Assembly: GCA_037481875.1 (NCBI GenBank)
Contig: JBBFKY010000018.1
Coordinates: 1 to 11,875 of the forward strand
DNA length: 11,875 nucleotides
Direction of reading: 5' to 3'
Origin: Desulfosoma sp.
GTDB lineage: Bacteria; Desulfobacterota; Syntrophobacteria; Syntrophobacterales; DSM-9756
Numbering within the stretch: position 1 is the first letter of the stretch; every line of letters starts with the position of its first letter. Of this stretch, positions 6,175 through 11,875 are shown piece after piece. Position numbers and translations under genes: made by a program. The notes under the pieces were generated by a model. It made no database searches, was not told where the DNA came from, and worked only from the letters and a program-made list of their open reading frames with translations.

Positions 6175-9066
6175 ATGGATTGGTACCGGCGGGACATCGA
6201 TACGGTGCTTTCGGAACTGGGCACCTCGGAGCACGGCCTGAAAGAAGAAGAGGCAAGGGAGCGTCTGAGCCGCTTTGGTCCGAACAAGCTGGCCGAGGTG
6301 GAGCGGATCAGCCTGATAAAGATCATCCTTCACCAGTTCAAGAGCCCTCTCATCTACATTCTGCTCATCGCGGCGGTGGTCACGTTTCTCCTGGAGGAAT
6401 ACAAGGACACCGGGGTCATCGCCGCCGTCCTGATCCTCAATGCCTTCATCGGATTCGTTCAGGAGCTCAAGGCTGAAAAACAGGTCCAGGCCTTGAAGAG
6501 CATGGTGGTGGCCAAGGCTCGGGTGCTCCGGGACGGGAAAGAGGTCGAAATCAACGGCGAGGCGCTGGTTCCCGGGGATATCGTGCTCCTGGCATCCGGC
6601 GGGCGGGTGCCGGCGGATGTCCGTCTGATAAAGACCATCGAACTCAAAGCGGACGAAGCCTTGCTCACCGGGGAGTCCGTCCCGGCTGAAAAGAAGAGTG
6701 AAACCATCCCCGATGACAACCTCACGCCCGGCGATCAGCGCAACATGGCCTTTATGGGCACGGTGATCGTCAACGGACGGGGCAAGGGGGTCGTGGTGGC
6801 CACTGGCTCCAGGACGGTTCTGGGCGGTATCGCCAAAGACGTCAAGGAGATACGGGTGGCGCAGTCTCCGCTGCAGGAGCGGATTGACCGTTTTGCCCGC
6901 GCCATCGGCATCATCGTCCTGGTGGCCGCGACGCTTCTCTTTCTGGTCGGCATCCTGGTGGGCATAGATGCCGTGGACATGTTCATGACAGCCGTGGCGG
7001 CCACGGTGGCCACCATCCCCGAGGGGCTTCCCATTGTGGTCACTATCGCCCTGGCCATCGGAGTGGCGCGCATGGCGCAGCGCAACGCCATTATTCGGAA
7101 GCTTCCGGCCGTCGAGACGCTGGGCAGCACGACGGTGATCTGTTCCGACAAGACCGGCACCCTCACGCGCAACGAAATGACGGTCAAGCAGGCCTACGAC
7201 GGGCAAACCCTCTACGAGTTTACCGGCACCGGCTACAACCCAGAGGGTGGAATCCTCAAAGATGGGGAGGTCGTGGACCTGGCCGGTGCGGAGCAGCTTC
7301 AGTTGATCCTCAGGATCGGACTGCTCTGCAATGAATCCCGCGTGTACGAGGAGGGCGGTGAGTACCGGGTGGACGGGGACCCCACGGAGGGGGCGCTTAT
7401 CGTTTCGGCCATGAAGGCCGGTATGGACCCCGAGCGGGAGCGGGAGGCCTTCCCTCAACTGGCAATCATTCCGTTTGAATCCGACCGTGGGTACATGGCC
7501 ACCCTGCACCGGGCGGACCGTCGCAACCTGATTTTTGTCAAGGGGGCTCCCGAGAAGCTATTGGACCTGTGCACCCAAGGCCGAACGGAAGTCTCGGCGG
7601 AATTCTCGCGAACGGCCGAGGAATTCGGGCGCCAGGGGCTGCGTGTTTTGGGCATGGCCTGCAAGGAAGTCCCGGCCGATCAAACGGACATGACCATGGC
7701 AGACCTGAAATCCGATCTCGTGTTCGTCGGATTGCAGGGGATGATCGACCCTCCCCGGCCGGAGGCCATCGAAGCCGTTGCGGGCTGCAGGGATGCGGGG
7801 ATTCGGGTGGTGATGATCACCGGGGACCATGCCGTCACCGCCCTGGCCATCGCCAGGAAGCTCGGCATCGCACCGGAAGAGGAGGCGGTGGAGGATCTGA
7901 CGTCCAAGCCGGTGGATACACTGAGCGACGAGGAGATCCTCGAACTGTTCCAAGAATTGGTGACAGCTTTGGCCGTGCGTTCGGGACTGGTATCTCGCGA
8001 GGCCGAAAGCGCCACCGCTAAGCGTGTGCAGGCCATGAGCAACCCGGAATTCCTGGGGTTGCTCAAGGGCGTTCTGGCTTCGCTGGTCAAGAGGGCCGGA
8101 CCCGAAGGGGCCGTGCGGAACGTGCTTTCCGGCAAGGAAATCGAGACCATGAGCGACGACGACCTCTACCATTTGGTCCAGAAGGTCTCCGTGTACGCCC
8201 GCGTCTCGCCACAGCACAAGCTGCGCATCACCCGGCAGCTCATCAAACGTGGCGAAATCGTGGCCATGACGGGAGACGGCGTCAACGACGCCCCGGCCCT
8301 CAAGGCGGCCCACATTGGGGTGGCCATGGGCAGGAGCGGTACCGACGTGGCCAAGGAAGCCTCGGACATGGTCATCGCCGATGACAACTTCGCCAGCATC
8401 TATCGGGCCGTGGAGCTGGGAAGGGTCGTGTTCGACAACATTCGCAAGGTCACTTTCTTCCTGATTCCGACCGGTATAGCCGCCATCATCACCATCCTGG
8501 CCACCGTGATGCTCGGCTTGCCGCTTCCCTACCTGCCGGCGCAGCTGCTCTGGATCAACATCGTCACCAACGGCCTGCAGGATGTGGCGCTCGCTTTCGA
8601 GCCGGGAGAAAAAGACGTCCTCAAGCGGCCGCCGCGGCCTCCTCGATCCGGCATTTTCAACCGCCTCATGGTGGAGCGCACCATCATCGTGGCCCTGCTG
8701 ATCTCGGCGGGGGTCATCTACGAATTCATCCACGACCTGAATCGGGGCGCCTCCCTCGAGAAGGCCCGGACCATGGCCGTGACCCTCACGGTTTTCTTCC
8801 AGTTCTTCCAGGCTTTCAACAGCCGGTCCGAGTTGCAGTCGCTTTTCACGATGAATCCCTTGGGCAACCCGTTCCTTTTCTTCGGCACCCTTGCCGCCTT
8901 TGGCGCGCACCTTGCCGCCATTTATCACCCGGCCCTGCAGTGGCTCTTCGGCATGGTGCCCATCACTCTCGAGGAATGGATGCGGATCGCCCTTCTCTCC
9001 TTCACCGTCGTGGTGGTGGTGGAAATCGACAAACTCGTGCGCAGAATCATCGCCGGCCAACGGTGA
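6175..9066 (+). CDS. P2-type cation-transporting ATPase with an internal duplication
   Basis: This is a 963-residue inner-membrane ATP-driven cation pump of the SERCA/PMR1-like P-type class. In order: the N-terminal cation ATPase domain (1-50), M1-M2 (about 58-97), the actuator domain with TGES at 165-168, M3-M4 with IPEGLP at 281-286, the phosphorylation site DKTGTLT with Asp325, the nucleotide domain with KGAPE at 456-460, TGD at 549-551, TGDGVNDAP at 699-707, and M5-M10 from about 755. The M6 segment reads NIVTNGLQDVALAFEP. The position of the second SERCA M6 acidic ligand is Asn, with Asp three residues on, so Ca2+ specificity is not certain. Residues about 571-645 are extra relative to the family and resemble the next segment (see findings). 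ATG 6175 has AGGAGG eight bases upstream. There is no partner gene; a hairpin about 100 bases downstream could end the transcript. Confidence 0.93.
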   Translation: MDWYRRDIDTVLSELGTSEHGLKEEEARERLSRFGPNKLAEVERISLIKIILHQFKSPLIYILLIAAVVTFLLEEYKDTGVIAAVLILNAFIGFVQELKAEKQVQALKSMVVAKARVLRDGKEVEINGEALVPGDIVLLASGGRVPADVRLIKTIELKADEALLTGESVPAEKKSETIPDDNLTPGDQRNMAFMGTVIVNGRGKGVVVATGSRTVLGGIAKDVKEIRVAQSPLQERIDRFARAIGIIVLVAATLLFLVGILVGIDAVDMFMTAVAATVATIPEGLPIVVTIALAIGVARMAQRNAIIRKLPAVETLGSTTVICSDKTGTLTRNEMTVKQAYDGQTLYEFTGTGYNPEGGILKDGEVVDLAGAEQLQLILRIGLLCNESRVYEEGGEYRVDGDPTEGALIVSAMKAGMDPEREREAFPQLAIIPFESDRGYMATLHRADRRNLIFVKGAPEKLLDLCTQGRTEVSAEFSRTAEEFGRQGLRVLGMACKEVPADQTDMTMADLKSDLVFVGLQGMIDPPRPEAIEAVAGCRDAGIRVVMITGDHAVTALAIARKLGIAPEEEAVEDLTSKPVDTLSDEEILELFQELVTALAVRSGLVSREAESATAKRVQAMSNPEFLGLLKGVLASLVKRAGPEGAVRNVLSGKEIETMSDDDLYHLVQKVSVYARVSPQHKLRITRQLIKRGEIVAMTGDGVNDAPALKAAHIGVAMGRSGTDVAKEASDMVIADDNFASIYRAVELGRVVFDNIRKVTFFLIPTGIAAIITILATVMLGLPLPYLPAQLLWINIVTNGLQDVALAFEPGEKDVLKRPPRPPRSGIFNRLMVERTIIVALLISAGVIYEFIHDLNRGASLEKARTMAVTLTVFFQFFQAFNSRSELQSLFTMNPLGNPFLFFGTLAAFGAHLAAIYHPALQWLFGMVPITLEEWMRIALLSFTVVVVVEIDKLVRRIIAGQR

Positions 9067-9162
9067 CGGTCTCTCGTGAATGGGAAAGCGGGATGGGGCG
9101 GGCCGTAGGTACAGGCTCATCGTTCAATGCCGGCGCGGGGAGAGTGGCGTGTGAATGCAGGC

Positions 9163-9180
9163 ATCGGGCTTGAGCCCGAT
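9163..9180. terminator. Short perfect hairpin between convergent genes
   Basis: ATCGGGC (9163-9169) and GCCCGAT (9174-9180) form a perfect seven-base stem with a four-base loop; the stem can be read as eight pairs. It sits between the ATPase and the convergent glgP remnant. There is no T run on either side, so terminator function is uncertain. Confidence 0.45.
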
Positions 9181-9185
9181 TCATC

Positions 9186-9705
9186 TCAGCGGATGAAATA
9201 GCCATCCGGAACGTATTCCTGCACCATCCTCTGAGTGTTGAAAAACGACCCGTTGATGGTGCTGCGATACATCATCATCTCGATGAAGCGCTCGCGGTTT
9301 CCGTATTAATGGGGAACGATGTGCTTTTCCGGTTTTTCGTAGAGCGACGGTGTATCCTGGGCTCAGAGCATCCTGACCCCGCCCATGCCCAGGATCACCT
9401 TAAGGGAAATCCGGTAGTGCTCGCCCCCGCCATAAAGAGACTGGCTCAGTCCGCGATCCCACTCGGCGTTCTTTGGTAGATCGGCGTCCAGAAAATAGAT
9501 GGAGACCGTGAAACCTCCGACGCCCGTGACATCGTAGCGCCAACTCCACAGATGAACGGTTCGCCTTCCACAAGGATCGAAGCCCGCGGTGAGCATGCCT
9601 CAAACAACCCTTCGACGGCCTATGCCGCTGGAGCTTCCACCTGCCAATCGTCCTGTTCGAGCCTTTGACGAAAGTAACCCTTGCGCTACAGGAGCGTTAC
9701 GGCCC
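9186..9705 (-). pseudogene. glgP: Alpha-glucan (glycogen/starch) phosphorylase remnant
   Basis: Three pieces of one gene can be read in order on the minus strand. The first (about 9705-9560) reads AVTLL, TAG, RKGYFRQRLEQDDWQVE, then TAG and AVEGLFEACSPR. It matches the family's LLYRKGYFRQRLD...WPVE block with Tyr and Trp codons changed to TAG (9686-9688, 9620-9622). After a frameshift comes VHLWSWRYDVTGVGGF, then SIYFLDADLPKNAEWDR and LYGGGEHYR...LGMGGVRML, the region before the family's active site. After TGA 9363-9365 the frame joins directly to the C-terminal end: SLYEKPEKHIVPH, TAA, YGNRERFIEMMMY, NGSFFNTQRMVQEYV, ending at TGA 9186-9188. Several hundred residues, with the catalytic and pyridoxal-phosphate region, are missing. 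The intact enzyme releases glucose-1-phosphate from glycogen; this remnant cannot. Confidence 0.75.
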
Positions 9706-9739
9706 GGCGCAGTCGGGCACCCAGGCGATAGGTCCGGTG

Positions 9740-10039
9740 GCATCGTGGAAACGTCCTTCTGTCACAGAAGTCCCCCGGGCTCCTTCCTCAAAAAAGAAAG
9801 AAGCGGCATGGTCAGCAATAATCCAGTTCTGGCGGAATGGAATGGGACAGGTGACGACACGTTCATTATCGAGAGATACTGGACGGTTCAAGGGGGTTCT
9901 TCGCCTTGTCTTTTGGACAATTTGGCACCTTGTGCTTGAATGGGCAAAGGCGACGAGAACGGTACCGTCTCGCCGTGTCGATTGGGTCTGTCACCAGATA
10001 ACCGAGGACCTCTGCCGACGGCTGTCCACTATGAGTCAT
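9740..10039 (-). pseudogene. NotI-type restriction endonuclease, N-terminal fragment (integron cassette remnant)
   Basis: ATG 10039 lies 28 bases inside the cassette boundary set by attC at 10062-10120, with AAGGAAG upstream. The frame reads RRYRSRRLCPFKHKVPNC with a downstream KDKAKNPL and stops at TAA 9866-9868. A one-base shift continues it as DNERVVTCPIPFRQNWIIA, then AASFFFEEG and TEGRFHDATG. This order (CPF...C, a CSI-like segment, TCPxRFRxNWxIAxxAAxFFF, LTExRLND) is my recollection of NotI-family endonucleases, which cut 8-bp GC-rich sites. The catalytic part and the cassette's own attC are missing. At about 9705-9740 the sequence joins the phosphorylase remnant. The family call comes from memory of conserved motifs only. 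Confidence 0.5.
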
Positions 10040-10061
10040 GTGAATGCTTCCTTGTCCAACG

Positions 10062-10120
10062 TCCTAACGCCTGAATCAAGCCGCGCCGCAAAACGGCGTC
10101 GGCTTGAATGTTTTTTAGGC
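10062..10120 (-). other. attC: Integron attC recombination site (distal to the methyltransferase gene)
   Basis: Minus-strand site of 59 bp: it starts GCCTAAA (10120-10114) and ends GTTAGGA (10068-10062), near the RYYYAAC and GTTRRRY boxes. Inside, CAAGCCG pairs with CGGCTTG and CGCCG with CGGCG around a TTTTG loop, with one unpaired A between the stems, as in extrahelical-base attC hairpins. It closely resembles the attC sites of aadA-type cassettes. It follows the methyltransferase stop codon by 45 bases. Confidence 0.85.
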
Positions 10121-10959
10121 ATAACTGGATTTTCGCTATTTTCCGGGTCACCCGATAGTCTTTCATCACAGCTGCATCAGTGCAAATACACCCCAGCCCA
10201 GGTATTCACGCGTATAAGTGACGTAGCGCACTGGTTCCGAGGTCAATTTATCTCTGACGTCTTTCGCAAGTTCGTCGTCGGGATTCGCCCCAAGCCATTG
10301 TCGCATGGTGAGCCATTTGGCCGCCTCGTATCGGTCCCAGCTATCTTGGTCGGCTAAAACCATTTCAACGACGTCGTAGCCAAGGCGACCGAAAAACGCT
10401 AAAAGTTCCGGAAGTGTGAAAAAGTCGGAGATTGAGTCGGCTAGGCACCCTTTGGCAACGTCTTCCGTTGGTGGCAACTTCCGCCAGTAGGGCTCGCCGA
10501 TGAGGATGATCCCTCCGATGCGGAGGCTCTGCGCCAGAAGCTCGATAGTTCCGGAGACTCCTCCACCGATCCATGTGGCGCCGATACAGGCTGCCACATC
10601 GACCTTCTCGTCAGCGACGTAGCCCGTAGCATCGCCATGGATGAACTTGACTTGGTCAGCCACGCCGAGTTCTTCAGCGCGGAGTTTTGCTTGTTCGGTG
10701 AACAACCGGCTCATGTCGATACCAGTGCCGACGATGCCATAATCGCGTGCCCAGGTACACAGCATCTCCCCCGAACCGCTGCCGAGGTCGAGCATCCGGG
10801 TTCCCCTTTCCAAACGTAGTGCAGCGCCGAGAGTGGCAAGCTTTTCGGGTGAGAACGGGTTATGGATGCGGTGAGCACGTTCGATGACGTTGAAGATCCG
10901 TGGAATGTCCAATGCAGAAAATCTCCTTACGGGGGTGAATAGATTCGGTCACTGCCTAA
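10068..10959 (-). mobile_element. Integron gene cassette carrying a methyltransferase
   Basis: The cassette is delimited by the G/TT cleavage points of two attC sites, between 10960 and 10959 and between 10068 and 10067. It is 892 bp with one gene and one attC in the same orientation, the standard cassette form. No integrase, attI or Pc promoter is seen in the window. Confidence 0.8.
10166..10912 (-). CDS. Class I SAM-dependent methyltransferase (cassette gene)
   Basis: The protein has 248 residues and is probably cytoplasmic. It is a Rossmann-fold methyltransferase. Motif I is RMLDLGSGSGEML (residues about 39-51); an acidic GTGIDMS follows at the end of strand 2; FIHGDATGYV and DVAACIGATWIGGG form the motif II/III region; and GGIILIGEPYW is the post-strand 4/5 segment. 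A C-terminal helical part (LPELLAFFGRLGYDVVEM, RYEAAKWLTMRQWL) could bind substrate. The substrate is not predictable; small-molecule methylation (UbiE/Methyltransf_11-like) seems likelier than DNA, as no DPPY-type motif is present. The start is TTG 10912, with AAGGAG at 10928-10923 ten bases upstream. I see no better ATG. Expression would normally come from an integron Pc promoter, which is not in the window. Confidence 0.85.
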   Translation of the reverse strand: MDIPRIFNVIERAHRIHNPFSPEKLATLGAALRLERGTRMLDLGSGSGEMLCTWARDYGIVGTGIDMSRLFTEQAKLRAEELGVADQVKFIHGDATGYVADEKVDVAACIGATWIGGGVSGTIELLAQSLRIGGIILIGEPYWRKLPPTEDVAKGCLADSISDFFTLPELLAFFGRLGYDVVEMVLADQDSWDRYEAAKWLTMRQWLGANPDDELAKDVRDKLTSEPVRYVTYTREYLGWGVFALMQL

Positions 10960-11011
10960 CGAATGCGTTCACGCGCCGGCGTAGCCGGTGGCGTCGAACC
11001 GGTTGTCAGGC
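10954..11011 (-). other. attC: Integron attC recombination site (between membrane-protein and methyltransferase cassettes)
   Basis: Minus-strand 58-bp site starting GCCTGAC (11011-11005) and ending GTTAGGC (10960-10954), a perfect GTTRRRY. Inside, GTTCGACGC pairs with GCGTGAAC with one extrahelical G, and CCGGC/GCCGG forms the inner stem around TAC. The TGA of the upstream cassette gene lies inside the first box. Confidence 0.85.
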
Positions 11012-11331
11012 GTTTTCCTCTGCAAACTTGCCATGAAGTTCAAATGCCGCTTCAGTCGCACGTACCCATGCCCAGAGCACGATACGCGCAAGAGATGTTT
11101 GAGCTGCCTTCGGATATTACACCCGCTTTATTCAAGAAGGTGGTGATTGCTATGATGCTGGCGAGAATCAATAACAAAACTTCGGCTGCTCGTGCTTTCC
11201 ATCCCACTAGTATGAGCGCCGGGACTGCGATTAAGACTGCATCGATGATCAGTGAAGGGGCAATAAATACTCCAATTCCTCCTTGAATCCCTGCAACAAC
11301 AAAGAACCCGATTGACGTGTCTTTTATCACT
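11006..11331 (-). pseudogene. Small membrane protein from an integron cassette, 5' end lost and frameshifted
   Basis: On the minus strand the native frame begins at the IS junction with VIKDTSIGFFVVAGIQGG and continues through three hydrophobic stretches (GVFIAPSLIIDAVLIAVPAL, then VLLLILASIIAITTF). It ends ...NKAGVISEG before a one-base shift at about 11105-11115. In the new frame the protein continues QTSLARIVLWAWVRATEAAF and ELHGKFAEENA, to TGA 11008-11006, a natural-looking amphipathic C-terminus. IS copy 4 has removed the start and replaced it with inverted-repeat sequence. The family is unknown to me; small membrane proteins are common in integron cassettes. The 11-base spacing to the methyltransferase attC shows it was a cassette gene. 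Confidence 0.65.
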
Positions 11332-11572
11332 CCTGAATCCGTGAGGTGTGGTGGAGCGAACTGAGCTGTGGACATGATGACACCGTTTTGAGCAGTTGAC
11401 GATGCCCTGTTTCTGCCAATCGCACGAGTCATTGACTCTCCAGTAGCAGAAAAGTGGTCATGACTGGGATCATTGAGCTGTTTTCGGGCATACCTCGCCC
11501 CCGTTCAACATGAACATAAAGTAGATCCAGGCTCTTGCAAAGACTCCCTTTTGCCTCACCCGGGGGAAAAAT

Positions 11573-11628
11573 GAGTCATTAAGTCATGAAGTCATTACGT
11601 CATTGAGTCATTGAGTCATTGAGTCATG
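11573..11628. repeat. 8-bp tandem repeat, copy 4 (7 units)
   Basis: Seven units of RAGTCATT with variants ACGTCATT and two units ending in G. Confidence 0.85.
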
Positions 11629-11644
11629 AACTTGCAGAGACTTG

Positions 11645-11875
11645 TTATTGTCTTGCCCTGGGCAAAATTTGAGAAAGACGATCCTAAACGCTTGAAAGGC
11701 GGGACAATGCCGACCAAACTGGAGCTTCAGCCGACGACCGCTTCGGATCACGCGCCCTGCCAGATAGATCAGTTCCTGGATCACGGTCTTGATGCGACGC
11801 CGTTTGGCCCGATTCGAGCTGGCGAAAAACGGCCCAAGAGCCCGTTTTGCCCCAGGATGCGCAAGATGTTGTAAG
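11645..11875 (-). pseudogene. IS1380 transposase, C-terminal tail (copy 4, partial)
   Basis: The minus strand encodes the tail of the transposase (GLLGRFSP, then a one-base loss relative to copy 1, with KTVIQELI-type sequence in another frame). The frame shift is at the same place as in copies 2 and 3, so it predates their spread or was shared by conversion. The limits are approximate and the gene continues beyond the window. Confidence 0.6.

Larger units (their letters stand above)
11332..11875 (-). mobile_element. IS1380-family insertion sequence, copy 4 (continues past window)
   Basis: The right inverted repeat CCTGAATCCGTGAG is at 11332-11345, followed by the same right-end region, tandem repeat and transposase tail as copies 2 and 3, with more base differences. 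It enters the 5' end of the membrane-protein cassette gene. The part with the two TAG positions lies beyond the right edge. Confidence 0.85.

Noticed and set aside
6112-9120. Two long minus-strand open frames of 465 and 520 codons under the ATPase gene.
   Set aside because: They lie antisense to a well-supported ATPase with all P-type motifs and have the His/Gly/Arg-rich composition typical of shadows in GC-rich DNA.
10062-10120. A rho-independent terminator after the methyltransferase gene.
   Set aside because: The stem has the two-part form, extrahelical base and end boxes of attC, and the T run lies on the wrong side for the minus-strand transcript.
9589-10357. Plus-strand open frames across the cassette and glgP remnant region.
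   Set aside because: They are antisense to the attC-linked genes and contain no recognisable motifs.

Overview
The window looks like an accessory, IS-riddled chromosomal segment of an anaerobic or sediment-type Gram-negative bacterium. A deltaproteobacterium/Desulfobacterota or Nitrospirota-like lineage is the best guess, because a PEP-CTERM exosortase substrate, a periplasmic OmpA-type protein and an NHL-repeat lipoprotein/secreted protein occur together. This is inference from protein style; no taxonomic marker gene is present. Base composition is mosaic by eye: the PEP-CTERM and OmpA genes are AT-richer, the P-type ATPase is GC-rich, and the IS copies and cassette region lie in between.

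Layout. Four copies of one IS1380-family insertion sequence, all in the same (minus) orientation, divide the window. Copy 1 (1-1500, running off the left edge) keeps the left inverted repeat and a nearly complete but broken transposase. Copies 2 (2430-3421), 3 (4761-5812) and 4 (11332 to the right edge) keep the right inverted repeat. Copies 2 and 3 are cut inside the transposase gene, and copy 3 also has a large internal deletion. Between them lie a PEP-CTERM protein (1661-2371), an OmpA-family protein (3468-4301) and a 3'-truncated NHL/beta-propeller gene with an in-frame TAG in its signal peptide (4433-4760). A complete P2-type cation ATPase follows (6175-9066). It has what appears to be an internal duplication of about 75 residues next to its phosphorylation domain.

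The right part (9186-11331, minus strand) is made of fragments. Next to the ATPase is a decayed alpha-glucan phosphorylase (glgP-like) gene with a large internal deletion, frameshifts and stops. It is fused to the remains of an integron gene-cassette array: a frameshifted, truncated NotI-type restriction endonuclease fragment, an attC site, an intact class I SAM methyltransferase cassette, a second attC site, and a frameshifted small membrane-protein cassette whose 5' end was removed by IS copy 4. No integrase, attI or exosortase gene is visible.

How it works together. The only genes that look intact are the PEP-CTERM protein, the OmpA protein, the ATPase and the methyltransferase; they do not form one pathway. 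The most unusual points are: two in-frame amber codons, identical in three IS copies, inside the catalytic Y-R-E-K block of the transposase; a variable-number 8-bp tandem repeat inside each IS copy; the two attC sites; and the internal duplication in the ATPase. The amber observation could mean readthrough or recoding, or an inactive element moved in trans. Two apparently intact neighbours end in TAG, which argues against general reassignment of UAG.
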